In this document: piece after piece, positions 35,732 through 44,146 of the stretch
Position numbering within the stretch: the first letter of the stretch is position 1
Layout of the letters: each line of letters starts with the position of its first letter
Assembly: GCF_947500075.1 (NCBI RefSeq)
Contig: NZ_CANMQS010000004.1
Span: forward strand, 310,001 to 374,000
DNA from: an uncultured Sulfitobacter sp.
GTDB taxonomy: Bacteria > Pseudomonadota > Alphaproteobacteria > Rhodobacterales > Rhodobacteraceae
DNA length: 64,000 nucleotides
Direction of reading: 5' to 3'
Notes under the pieces: generated by a model
What the model saw: only the letters and a program-made list of their open reading frames with translations
What the model was told of the DNA's origin: nothing
Database searches by the model: none
Translations under genes and position numbers: made by a program

Positions 35732-36910
35732 TTGGACTTCAAGACGTGCAACGAGACCCTGATTGCCTATCGCCATCAACAGGGCAGTGGGCCGGTTGTG
35801 GTCTGCGCCCATGCGCTGGGATGTGATCAGAGCATCTGGGACAATGCGCTACTGGCGCTCGGACCGACGCAGGCGCGGTTGACCTATGATTTGCGGGGCC
35901 ATGGTGCCAGTGGGTGGGACTGTGGGCCGGATGGGCTCACCATCCAGACGCTGGGCGGGGATCTGATTGCGCTGCTTGAGGCGCTTGGGCTGCAACAGGT
36001 GATCCTCTGCGGTGTGTCGATTGGGGGCATGGTGGCGCAGTATGTGGCGGCGGTGCGTCCTGATCTGCTGCGGGGGCTGGTCTTGTGCAACACGGCCCCG
36101 CGCATTGGCACGGTTGAGCGGTGGGAAGCGCGCATTGCAGCGGTGCGGGCGCAGGGGCTGGCTGCACTTGCTGACGACATTCTGGCGCAATGGTTTCCCC
36201 CCGCCTTCAAAAACGCGGCACCAGAGGCTTGGGCGGGGCACAAGGCAATGCTGCAACGTAACGATCCGGACGCCTATGTGCAGGCCTGCGCCGCGTTGCG
36301 CGACGCGGATCTGACATCGGAAACTGCCGGGATCATGCTGCCCACCACTTGCGTGTCGGGCAGTGCGGATGGATCGGTGACGCCGGCACAGGTTGCCGAT
36401 CTTGCCGGGCGCATTGCGGGGGCGCGGCACATCACTTTGGAAGGTGTGGGGCATTTGCCCTGTCTTGATGCTCCGGATGCTGTGGCGCAGGTCATCCGGG
36501 ATATGATCGACCGGACAGCACCCGCACAGACCCGGCAGGAGGCCGGTATGGCCGTGCGCCGCGCGGTGTTGGGGGATGCCCATGTTGACCGGGCAGAGGG
36601 CGCGCGCACCGCCTTTGATGATGCCTTTCAAACCCTGATCACCGAAGGCGCATGGGGCACGGTCTGGGCCAGTGACGCGATATCGCTGCGCGAGCGGTCA
36701 ATGCTGACCCTGGCGCTGCTGGCAGCCTTGGGGAATTTTGATGAAATCCCCATGCACGTGCGCGCAACTGCCCGCACCGGCGCGGGGGAGAGTGATTTGC
36801 GTGAGGTTTTTCAACATGTTGCGGTATATGCGGGTGTTCCGCGGGCAAACCATGCGCTGAAACTGGCCAAGCAGACCTTGGCAGAGATGAGGGAGAGTGG
36901 TGATGGCTGA
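35732..36910 (+). CDS. pcaL: PcaD-PcaC fusion: 3-oxoadipate enol-lactonase / 4-carboxymuconolactone decarboxylase
   Basis: A 392-aa bifunctional protein catalysing two consecutive steps of the protocatechuate branch. Residues 1-260 are an alpha/beta hydrolase (PcaD): oxyanion segment VCAHALGCDQSIWD, nucleophile elbow CGVSIGGM (Ser near 96) and GVGHLPCLDAP for the histidine. Residues 265-392 are the carboxymuconolactone decarboxylase (PcaC): GMAVRRAVLGDAHVDRA, LRERSMLTLALLAALGNFDEIPMHVRA. The start is TTG 35732 with GGAGAGG upstream. The end overlaps pcaH. Fusions of this order are known as PcaL. Confidence 0.95.
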   Translation: MDFKTCNETLIAYRHQQGSGPVVVCAHALGCDQSIWDNALLALGPTQARLTYDLRGHGASGWDCGPDGLTIQTLGGDLIALLEALGLQQVILCGVSIGGMVAQYVAAVRPDLLRGLVLCNTAPRIGTVERWEARIAAVRAQGLAALADDILAQWFPPAFKNAAPEAWAGHKAMLQRNDPDAYVQACAALRDADLTSETAGIMLPTTCVSGSADGSVTPAQVADLAGRIAGARHITLEGVGHLPCLDAPDAVAQVIRDMIDRTAPAQTRQEAGMAVRRAVLGDAHVDRAEGARTAFDDAFQTLITEGAWGTVWASDAISLRERSMLTLALLAALGNFDEIPMHVRATARTGAGESDLREVFQHVAVYAGVPRANHALKLAKQTLAEMRESGDG

Positions 36911-37628
36911 GGCACCGTTCAAACCACGCGATCTGGGGGCGCATCCGCCGCCGTTCTATCCGGACTATCGCTCAACCCATTTTCGCGCGCCGTCGCATGC
37001 CTTGCTGCACTACGCGCCAACCGCGACAGAGATGGCCGGGCCGGTCTTCGGGCAAGGCATGCTGGGGGCGGATGATGACGATCTGATCGTCAACTACGCC
37101 GCAGCGGGGCAAGCGGCATTGGGGCCGCGTATCCTTGTGCATGGGGTTTTGCGCGATCAGGACGCAAGGCCGATGCCGGGCAAGCTGATCGAGGTCTGGC
37201 AGGCCAACGCAGGCGGGCGCTATCGTCACAAGAAGGACGGCTACCTTGCGCCGCTTGACCCGAACTTCGGCGGCTGCGGGCGGTGTGTGACGGGGCCTGA
37301 CGGGACCTACAGCTTTCGCACCATACAGCCTGGCCCCTATCCCTGGCCCAATGGCGGCAACGATTGGCGGCCCGCACATATTCATTTCTCTGTCTTTGGA
37401 GACGGGTTTGCCCAGCGGCTGATCACGCAGATGTATTTCGAAGGTGATCCGCATATCGCGCTTTGCCCGATTGTGCAGTCCATTCCGGACCCCAAGGGCA
37501 TCGACACGCTGGTGGCGCGGCTGGACATGGGACAGACTGTGCCGATGGACATCCGCGCCTACCGCTTTGACATCACTCTGCGCGGGCGCGATGCCACCTA
37601 TTTTGAGAACTTCAAGGACGGCACATGA
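36903..37628 (+). CDS. pcaH: Protocatechuate 3,4-dioxygenase beta subunit
   Basis: PcaH (241 aa) is the iron-binding subunit of the intradiol ring-cleaving dioxygenase. The Fe(III) ligands are in the tyrosine-bearing segments GGRYRHKKDGYLAPLDPNF and PYPWPNG and in the histidine motif DWRPAHIHFSVFG. The N-terminal YPDYRSTHFRAP is the usual PcaH arm. I chose ATG 36903 with GGGAGAG upstream over GTG 36897. It overlaps pcaL by eight bases and pcaG by four. Confidence 0.97.
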   Translation: MAEAPFKPRDLGAHPPPFYPDYRSTHFRAPSHALLHYAPTATEMAGPVFGQGMLGADDDDLIVNYAAAGQAALGPRILVHGVLRDQDARPMPGKLIEVWQANAGGRYRHKKDGYLAPLDPNFGGCGRCVTGPDGTYSFRTIQPGPYPWPNGGNDWRPAHIHFSVFGDGFAQRLITQMYFEGDPHIALCPIVQSIPDPKGIDTLVARLDMGQTVPMDIRAYRFDITLRGRDATYFENFKDGT

Positions 37629-38164
37629 AGGAAACGCCTTCTCAAACTGCGGGGCCTTACGTCCACATTGGCTGTGTGCCCCGGTTTGCGGGCCTGCGCG
37701 GCATGTACGACGGGCAGGATCTGGGGGCCGAGATGATCACGGGAGAGGTCGCGGGCACGCGCATCAGCTTCATCGGCGCGGTCTATGACGGCGAAGGGGC
37801 ACCGGTAACCGACGCGATGGTCGAGATCTGGCAAGCCGCTCCGGATGGGACCTTTTCACCCGAGGGGTTCACCAGCTGGGGACGCCAGCCCGCCGACGCG
37901 CAGGGCGCATTCCGGTTCGAGACGCTGAAACCCGGCGCCATGGGGGCGCAGGCGCCGCATATCCTGGTGTGGATCGTGGCGCGGGGGATCGGCCTTGGCC
38001 TGACAACACGCGCCTATTTTGCGGATGAGGACAACAGCAGCGATCCGGTGTATCAGCGCGCTGGATCGCGAGCGCAGACGCTTGTGGCAAGGGCCGTTGA
38101 AGGCGGGTATCATCTGGACATTCACCTGCAAGGTCCGAAAGAAACGGTATTCTTCGATGTCTGA
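37625..38164 (+). CDS. pcaG: Protocatechuate 3,4-dioxygenase alpha subunit
   Basis: PcaG (179 aa) pairs with PcaH and resembles it but lacks the iron ligands. The opening KETPSQTAGPYVHIG and the intradiol-family segment VTDAMVEIWQAAPDG are clear, with APHILVWIVARGI near the end where PcaH has HxH. The ATG overlaps the pcaH stop (ATGA), as expected for subunits made in equal amounts. The final eight bases overlap the BKACE gene. Confidence 0.96.
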   Translation: MKETPSQTAGPYVHIGCVPRFAGLRGMYDGQDLGAEMITGEVAGTRISFIGAVYDGEGAPVTDAMVEIWQAAPDGTFSPEGFTSWGRQPADAQGAFRFETLKPGAMGAQAPHILVWIVARGIGLGLTTRAYFADEDNSSDPVYQRAGSRAQTLVARAVEGGYHLDIHLQGPKETVFFDV

Positions 38165-38996
38165 AAACCCATGTATCCTGTGTTGCGCGATCACCGGATC
38201 CGTGCCCACCAAAGCCAACAACCCAGCCGTGCCCATTTCGGTTTCCGAGCAGATCGAAAGCAGCCACGCGGCGGTGGAAGCGGGGGCGTCGATCATCCAC
38301 GCGCATGTGCGCAACGCGGATGAGACACCGTCGTCTGACCCGGAGAAGTTCGCCGCCTTGAAAGAAGGGTTGGAGAAACACTGCCCCGGTGTGGTGATCC
38401 AGTTCTCAACCGGAGGACGGTCCGGAGCGGGGCAGGAGCGGGGCGGCATGTTGCCATTGCGGCCTGACATGGCGTCGCTCTCTGTCGGCTCAAACAATTT
38501 TCCGACCCGCGTGTATGAAAACCCACCTGATCTGGTCGCGTGGCTGGCGTCAGAAATGACCACATATGGCATCACGCCTGAGATCGAAGCCTTTGATCTG
38601 AGCCATATCTTGCAGGCGATTGCGATGCACAAGGCCGGGGTGCTGCCCGGCAGGCTCTATGTGCAGTTCGTGATGGGGGTGAAGAACGCGATGCCTGCGG
38701 ACAAGGCGGTGTTTGACTTCTACGTTGAAACCATGCGCGCCCGCGCGCCGGAGGCACCGTGGTGCGCCGCTGGCATCGGGCCTGCGCAGATCGAGGTCAA
38801 CGAATGGGCCATCGCCGCAGGCGGGAACACGCGGGCAGGGTTGGAAGACAACATGCGGCTGGACCGCGCGCGACTTGCGCCATCCAACGCGGCACTGATC
38901 GCGCGTGCGGCTGAGCTGTGTGAGAAATACGAACGCCCTGTGGCCAGTTTTGCGCAGACGCGGGATATTCTGGGCCTCGCCCCTGCGGCTGTCTGA
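38157..38996 (+). CDS. Beta-keto acid cleavage enzyme (BKACE, DUF849)
   Basis: A 279-aa member of the BKACE family (3-keto-5-aminohexanoate cleavage enzyme), zinc enzymes that condense a beta-keto acid with acetyl-CoA to give acetoacetate and a CoA ester. The metal motif IIHAHVRNADETPSSDPEKF (HxH) and IQFSTGGRSG are seen, and EIEAFDLSHILQAIAM plus QFVMGVKNAMPADK follow. It overlaps pcaG by eight bases and occupies the place where pcaB would be expected. On 3-oxoadipate the reaction would yield succinyl-CoA and acetoacetate, an attractive but unproven role. Confidence 0.88.
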   Translation: MSENPCILCCAITGSVPTKANNPAVPISVSEQIESSHAAVEAGASIIHAHVRNADETPSSDPEKFAALKEGLEKHCPGVVIQFSTGGRSGAGQERGGMLPLRPDMASLSVGSNNFPTRVYENPPDLVAWLASEMTTYGITPEIEAFDLSHILQAIAMHKAGVLPGRLYVQFVMGVKNAMPADKAVFDFYVETMRARAPEAPWCAAGIGPAQIEVNEWAIAAGGNTRAGLEDNMRLDRARLAPSNAALIARAAELCEKYERPVASFAQTRDILGLAPAAV

Positions 38997-39060
38997 CTGG
39001 CCCAAGAGCATCCGGGGCCTTTCTGCGCAACTGAGTGCTTCGGGTTTTGGGTCGGCTGCT

Positions 39061-39330
39061 CTAGTCGGGCCACTTCCACGCGATTGCAGCAAGGTAGTTG
39101 CCCGTCTCGACCGAACTGACCGTCATGCGTCTGGGTCCATAGCCATCCGCTGGCCGCGGATTGCGAAAGGCTTTGCGGTTGCGCGCCAATCGGGTCAGGC
39201 CCGACAGGGTCAGCACCATAAACGCGCCTTCAGCCCGCAAGGGCACGGTATCAATCGGATGCCATCCCTGGTCCAACGCATCCTCCAACATCTTGTAGGG
39301 ATCTCTGCGACTTGGGAGGGAGTGTTTCAT
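39061..39330 (-). CDS. Small hypothetical protein with DUF551-like motif
   Basis: An 89-residue basic protein. The segment DQGWHPIDTVPLRAEGAFMVL and the terminal AIAWKWPD resemble the short DUF551-type fold (W-x-P-I-x-T-x-P ... A-x-W) common in phage-borne and mobile genes. A longer frame exists (from 39462), but the extra 44 residues look non-coding. It lies downstream of the ABC-F gene on the same strand, after a 173-base gap. The ribosome site is weak, and the function is unknown. Confidence 0.6.
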   Translation of the reverse strand: MKHSLPSRRDPYKMLEDALDQGWHPIDTVPLRAEGAFMVLTLSGLTRLARNRKAFRNPRPADGYGPRRMTVSSVETGNYLAAIAWKWPD

Positions 39331-39503
39331 AGCGTTCAAATTCGATCTTGGTGCTGGCAAGAAGCGAGGTGCCTGCTTCTTGCGCGAATGATCAACAGAT
39401 AGGCACTGATGCACCAGATGGCCAGAGGCCGGCCGCGAGGTAACATCTATTTGGCCGATCAAAGGGGCGATGACCGGCCAATCAGTGTCTTCGGTCGCGC
39501 GTT

Positions 39504-41021
39504 TCAGGACCGCTGCATTTCCTTGGTCAGGAAGGGCTCCGGGCTGTCGACCTCGACCAGTTTCTTTCGGTCAATCCACCAAAAGCGGTTGCCGACATTG
39601 CGCAGAAAGCTGCGGTCGTGGCTGACCAGCAAACATGCGGCACCATGGCCGACCAATTCGCGCTCAAGCGCTTCCTGTCCTTCGATGTCCAGATGGTTTG
39701 TCGGCTCATCCAGCAGATAGAAGTTCGGGTTCTTCAGACGCAGCACCAACATGGCCAGCCGCGCCTTTTGCCCGCCGGAGAGTGCGCCGATCCGCGTGTC
39801 CTGCATCCGGATCTCAACCCCGGCACCGGCCAGCAATCCACGTGCGCGTTGATCCCCAACGTCGAATTGCCCCGCCACCGCTGTCATGGGTGTGTCGGCA
39901 TCATCCAATTGGCCCAGATGCTGATCCGAAAAGGCGGAAACGACCGAAGGGGCGCATTTGATGGCGCTGTTTTCCCCGATCAGCGCGCGTTGGATGGCCT
40001 GCACAAGCTGGGTCTTTCCAGTGCCGTTGCTGCCCAACAGGACAATCCGGTCACCGGGCAGAATCCATTTCTGCCCCGTGGTATAAAGCGGTTTGCCATC
40101 TGGCGTCTCGACCTGCACGTCCTCCAGCGTAATCAAAGCCTTGGCGTGGGTGCCGCTGTTGACCAGCTTGATGTCCCCTGCCGGGCGCTCCTGATGCGCG
40201 GGTCTGGCGGCGGCTTCTATCTTCTCTGCACGTTCGGACAGTTGTTTGGTCTTGACCACCAGCAAGTCCGAGCCGGAGTTGATCCCGATGTTCTTCAGCT
40301 TTGCGGCCTGCTTGCGCAATTGCTGGGCCTTGTTCAGATCATTGGCAAAGCGCCGTTCGTCAGCGGCATCCGCTTCTTCAAGTGCGGCGCGGGCAGGGGT
40401 GAAGGGCAGCGGAAAGATCCGCGACCTTTCGGCCCGCAAAAAGAGCGTCTTGTTGGTCGTGGCATCCAGAAAGGCGCGGTCGTGGGAGGTGATCACCACG
40501 GGTAGTTCGCGGGGCAAGGCGCCCAGCCAGTCCTGCAACAGGCTAATGCGGTGCAGGTCCAGATGGTTGGTCGGTTCATCCAGCAGCAGCATGTCGGGTT
40601 CGCTCACCCAGGCTGCTGCCAACATCGCCGTGCGCTGCCACCCGCCGCTGAGATCGCTCAGCGGTTTGTGTTGCAGATCATAGGGCACCTTGAGGTCATC
40701 CAGCACGACATCCACCCGCCAGCTTTCGTATTCGGCCTGCTCATGCGGCAAAGCGGCAAGCACAAGCGCGTGGATGGTCAGCGGCAGCGCGTCTGGCGGC
40801 ACGTTCTGGGTGACCTGGCTGATCCGCAGGCCACGGGCGCAGGTGATCTCTCCGATCGTGGCCTCGCCGGTTCCGGCAAGCACATCAAGCAGTGTGGATT
40901 TCCCACGGCCATTGGCGGCCACAAGCCCGATGCGGTCGCCTTTGGATATGGTGAGGTTGAGGTCTGTAAAAAGCGGATTGCTGAGCGTCACGCCCAGGCC
41001 GTTGGTATTCAGAAGTGTCAT
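39504..41021 (-). CDS. ABC-F family ATP-binding protein
   Basis: A 505-aa soluble protein with two ABC domains and no membrane segments. Walker A motifs are ANGRGKST and GSNGTGKT; signatures are LSGGWQRTAML and LSGGQKARLAML; Walker B segments LLLDEPTNHLD and YLLDEPTNHLD precede SHDRAF/SHDRSF. The two domains are joined by a basic linker (ANDLNKAQQLRKQAAKLKNI). ABC-F proteins act on ribosomes as translation factors or antibiotic-protection factors, and nothing here decides which. It is on the same strand as, but 200 bases beyond, the amine cluster. Confidence 0.92.
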   Translation of the reverse strand: MTLLNTNGLGVTLSNPLFTDLNLTISKGDRIGLVAANGRGKSTLLDVLAGTGEATIGEITCARGLRISQVTQNVPPDALPLTIHALVLAALPHEQAEYESWRVDVVLDDLKVPYDLQHKPLSDLSGGWQRTAMLAAAWVSEPDMLLLDEPTNHLDLHRISLLQDWLGALPRELPVVITSHDRAFLDATTNKTLFLRAERSRIFPLPFTPARAALEEADAADERRFANDLNKAQQLRKQAAKLKNIGINSGSDLLVVKTKQLSERAEKIEAAARPAHQERPAGDIKLVNSGTHAKALITLEDVQVETPDGKPLYTTGQKWILPGDRIVLLGSNGTGKTQLVQAIQRALIGENSAIKCAPSVVSAFSDQHLGQLDDADTPMTAVAGQFDVGDQRARGLLAGAGVEIRMQDTRIGALSGGQKARLAMLVLRLKNPNFYLLDEPTNHLDIEGQEALERELVGHGAACLLVSHDRSFLRNVGNRFWWIDRKKLVEVDSPEPFLTKEMQRS

Positions 41022-41221
41022 AGAAGTCTCAGGTCATAGCAAGAGGTGCCGCAGCGCGGCTTGGGGCAGACCTATGTGGGGCGGTGTTCCCGGGCCAGCC
41101 CTGCAAACGGATTTACAGGGCGCAGCGGGGACCGTGCTGAAGTCGGCGGATGATGCGCATGCTCAGCTTGTGCCCTCCCTTGTACGTGTTGGACCTGTGG
41201 GAAAGTCTAGCTGTCCGGGCG

Positions 41222-42625
41222 TCAGGAATCAAATCCTATCCCGAAGCGATCCAGTGTCCGCAAAAAGGTTGAGCGATGCCCGGTTCTATCTTCACGGGCC
41301 AGATCCCGTTGCGCCCGCCGCACTGCCATGGACCGAAACGGCTCTGGCGGGAAGGGCACGGGCCAGCGGCGGGGCATGCGCAGGCGCGTGCGTTCGGTGT
41401 CAGCGCCTTCCAGCAGATCAAGCATGGTGAGGGCGGCAAACCGGCTGGCGGAGACCCCCTGTCCGGTGAACCCCATTGCATAGGCCACCCGTCCACCCCA
41501 GGCGCGCCCTACGAAGAAGGTGGTGCGGGCAGAGGTGTCGATGATCCCGCCCCAGGCATGGCTGAACCGGACGTGGGCCAGTGGGGGAAAGGCCTTAGCA
41601 AACTGCGCGGCAAGCCGGGCAAAGCTCTCTGGCCGTTGCAGGTTCCCGGCGTCGCGGTTGCTGCCATAGTGATAGATTGCGTCATAGCCCGCCCACAGCA
41701 TCCGGTTGTCGGGCGTCTTGCGGAAATAGTGGAACTGATTGCCGCTGTCCGCAATGCCATGCGGCCCGCTCCAGCCGATGCTGGCCCATTGATCCTCGCT
41801 CAGCGGTTCGGTCACCAGAGAGTAGTCGTAAATCGGGATGAAGGCGGCGCGCAGGCGTTTGAGGAGCGGAACGCGGGCATTGGTGGCCAGAACGACCTGT
41901 TTGGCCGAAAGCTGCGCCTTTGGCGTCTTCAGCGCCACATGGGAGCCTGTCTTGGACAGCGCTGTGACTGTGCTTTGCTCATGTATAACAATGTCTTGCT
42001 CAACGCAGACCCGGCGGAGCTCCGACACGGTGCGGGCGGGATTGATCAAGCCATAATTCGGCTCATAAAGGCCTGCGGTATAGGCGGGGCTGTCCAGCTT
42101 GGCGCGCAGGGCGTCCCCCGTCAGGAGTGTGCAGTCGATCCCGAAGCGCTGATAGTGGCGCGCCATGCGGTCCAGACCGTCGGCTTGCCACGGTGTCGCT
42201 GCAACGTTCAGTTTGCCGCAGCGCTGGAACCCGGTTTCCATCTTGTAGTCGCTGAGATCCTGCACATAGTCATCAAGGTTTTGGCGTCCCAGCCGGATCA
42301 ACTCCGCTGCCTCTGCCGGGAAGCGCGCCAGCGCGTTGGACACGCCATGAGAGATCGACGGTGCACAAAACCCGCCGGTGCGCCCGCTGGCATCCTGCCC
42401 GCAGCGGCCCCCTTCCAACAGCACAATCCTTGCGTCCGGCCAACGCGCACGGGCCTTCAGGGCCGTCCACAACCCGGTGAAACCTCCGCCAACGATGGCA
42501 AGGTCGCATGTGCTGTCCGATGTCAGCGGTGGGCAGGGAGGCGCGGCGGCAACAGTGCTGTGCCAGAACGGCTCCGGACTGGCCCTAGCCCAGAGGGGCG
42601 CACCGGATGGGCCATCATCCCGCAT
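41222..42625 (-). CDS. FAD-dependent amine oxidoreductase (DAO family, PuuB-like)
   Basis: A 467-aa DAO-fold flavoprotein. The dinucleotide motif DLAIVGGGFTGLWTALKARARWPDARIVLLE lies at residues 41-71. GRTGGFCAPSISHG follows, and a C-terminal AWGGIIDTSARTTFFVGRAWGGRVAYAMGFTGQGVSASRFAAL segment resembles gamma-glutamylputrescine oxidases (PuuB). Such enzymes oxidise a secondary or primary amine to an aldehyde, which the ALDH encoded 15 bases upstream could then oxidise to an acid. It is the last gene of the minus-strand cluster. The family call is firm; the substrate is inferred. Confidence 0.88.
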   Translation of the reverse strand: MRDDGPSGAPLWARASPEPFWHSTVAAAPPCPPLTSDSTCDLAIVGGGFTGLWTALKARARWPDARIVLLEGGRCGQDASGRTGGFCAPSISHGVSNALARFPAEAAELIRLGRQNLDDYVQDLSDYKMETGFQRCGKLNVAATPWQADGLDRMARHYQRFGIDCTLLTGDALRAKLDSPAYTAGLYEPNYGLINPARTVSELRRVCVEQDIVIHEQSTVTALSKTGSHVALKTPKAQLSAKQVVLATNARVPLLKRLRAAFIPIYDYSLVTEPLSEDQWASIGWSGPHGIADSGNQFHYFRKTPDNRMLWAGYDAIYHYGSNRDAGNLQRPESFARLAAQFAKAFPPLAHVRFSHAWGGIIDTSARTTFFVGRAWGGRVAYAMGFTGQGVSASRFAALTMLDLLEGADTERTRLRMPRRWPVPFPPEPFRSMAVRRAQRDLAREDRTGHRSTFLRTLDRFGIGFDS

Positions 42626-42640
42626 GGCGAAAGCCCTGCG

Positions 42641-44146
42641 TCACGACATCTTCCGTCCGCCTGCATCCAGAAACCAATCGTCCGGATAGGGATACCACCA
42701 GTCGTGGCGGATGGGTTTGTGATCCAGAATGACCATCTTGGAGCGCCGGAAGGTATCAAGCCCCATGCGCCCCAACTCCCGCCCGATGCCGGAGTTTTTC
42801 CAGCCGCCAAAAGGCAGTGCATCGTTGTCGATCATGGGATTGTTGATCCAGACCATCCCGGCCTCCAACTGTTCATGCGCCGCATGCGCCTCTTCCAGCG
42901 AGGTGGTAAAGACGCAGGCGCCCAACCCGAAATCCGAGGCATTGGCACCCGCAATGGCGGCTTCGAAGTCCGGGACTTTGACGATGGCGACGACAGGGCC
43001 AAAACATTCCTGATGCAGCAGGTCCATCTCGGCTGTGCATTCCGTCAGGATTGTTGGTTCATAGAACCACCCTGTCTGGTGATCCGGCGGGATGCGCCCG
43101 CCGCAGACGACCCGTGCCCCCTTGGCCACCGCATCCGCCACCAGACGTTCCACCTTGTCCCGCGCGGCTTTGCTGACCAGCGGGCCGATCTCTGATGTGT
43201 CCAGACCGTTCCCGACGCGCAGGCGTGCTGTTTCGGCTTTGAAAGCGGCAACAAACTCGTCGTGCACGCTGTCGACAACATAAAGCCGCTCGGTTGAGGT
43301 GCAAACCTGCCCGGACATGTGGAACGCGCCCGTGACGGCACCGGCGGCGGCAATATCCAGCGGCGCATGGGCGGTGATGATCATCGGGTCAGAGCCACCT
43401 GCTTCGATCACAGCGGGTTTCATCCTGGCCCCCGCAGCGGCGGCGACCGCCTGTCCAGCGGCCACAGAGCCGGTGAAGGCCACCGCATGGGTGCGCGGGC
43501 TGTCGACCAGCGCCTTGCCCACCTCCGCCCCGCCGGGCAGGCAGGCGATCAAACCCTCGGGTAGATCGGCAAAGACCTGCATGAACTCCAACGTGCACAG
43601 GGTTGTGGCTTCGGCAGGCTTGACCACACAGCCGTTCCCCGCCGCCAGTGACGCGGCCACCGTCCAGCACATTAGCAGGATCGGGAAGTTGAACGGCATG
43701 ATGTGCACGGAAACGCCCAGCGGCTCATATTTGGCGAACTGCAAGGACCCCAATTGCGTGGTGCCCGCAACCTTGCCTGCTTCATCACGGGCCATTTCGG
43801 CGAAATAGCGGAAGATGGGCGCACAATTGGCAATCTCTCCGATGGCCTCGGGATAGGGTTTGCCCATTTCCCGGCTCATCAGGATGGCGCAATCGGTGAA
43901 GTCCGCCGCGTCAATGCGGTTGGCAAGGGTATGGAGGACTTTGGCGCGCGATTTGGCGTCGATATGTTTCCATTCGGCTTGCGCGGCGGTGACCTGTGCG
44001 AGCGCCGCGTCGATCTCAGCCGCGGTGACTTGCGCACGGGTGCCAACGGCTTGCAGCGTTGCGGGATCTATCACGGGTTGGCCTGCGCCCGCAGCACCGA
44101 CAAAGCGCGGCGTTACGAAATAGCAGGGTTTCTGAATGTCCAACAT
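42641..44146 (-). CDS. Aldehyde dehydrogenase, succinate-semialdehyde type
   Basis: A 501-aa NAD(P)-dependent aldehyde dehydrogenase. PFNFPILLMCWTVAASLAAGN forms the cofactor-binding start, FTGSVAAGQAVAAAAG contains the Rossmann turn, the general base is in EAGGSDPMII (near 246), and the catalytic cysteine is in GQVCTSTERLYV (near 281). The chain resembles succinate-semialdehyde dehydrogenases. ATG 44146 shares its A with the kinase stop; a longer frame adds 17 residues. It lies between the AmgK-like kinase and the amine oxidase, which suggests it oxidises the amine-derived aldehyde. Confidence 0.92.
   Translation of the reverse strand: MLDIQKPCYFVTPRFVGAAGAGQPVIDPATLQAVGTRAQVTAAEIDAALAQVTAAQAEWKHIDAKSRAKVLHTLANRIDAADFTDCAILMSREMGKPYPEAIGEIANCAPIFRYFAEMARDEAGKVAGTTQLGSLQFAKYEPLGVSVHIMPFNFPILLMCWTVAASLAAGNGCVVKPAEATTLCTLEFMQVFADLPEGLIACLPGGAEVGKALVDSPRTHAVAFTGSVAAGQAVAAAAGARMKPAVIEAGGSDPMIITAHAPLDIAAAGAVTGAFHMSGQVCTSTERLYVVDSVHDEFVAAFKAETARLRVGNGLDTSEIGPLVSKAARDKVERLVADAVAKGARVVCGGRIPPDHQTGWFYEPTILTECTAEMDLLHQECFGPVVAIVKVPDFEAAIAGANASDFGLGACVFTTSLEEAHAAHEQLEAGMVWINNPMIDNDALPFGGWKNSGIGRELGRMGLDTFRRSKMVILDHKPIRHDWWYPYPDDWFLDAGGRKMS

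Noticed and set aside
41276..43195. 639-aa plus-strand open frame opposite the amine oxidase and ALDH genes
   Set aside because: It is a shadow frame of two well-supported minus-strand enzymes with catalytic residues intact; no motif or ribosome site supports it.
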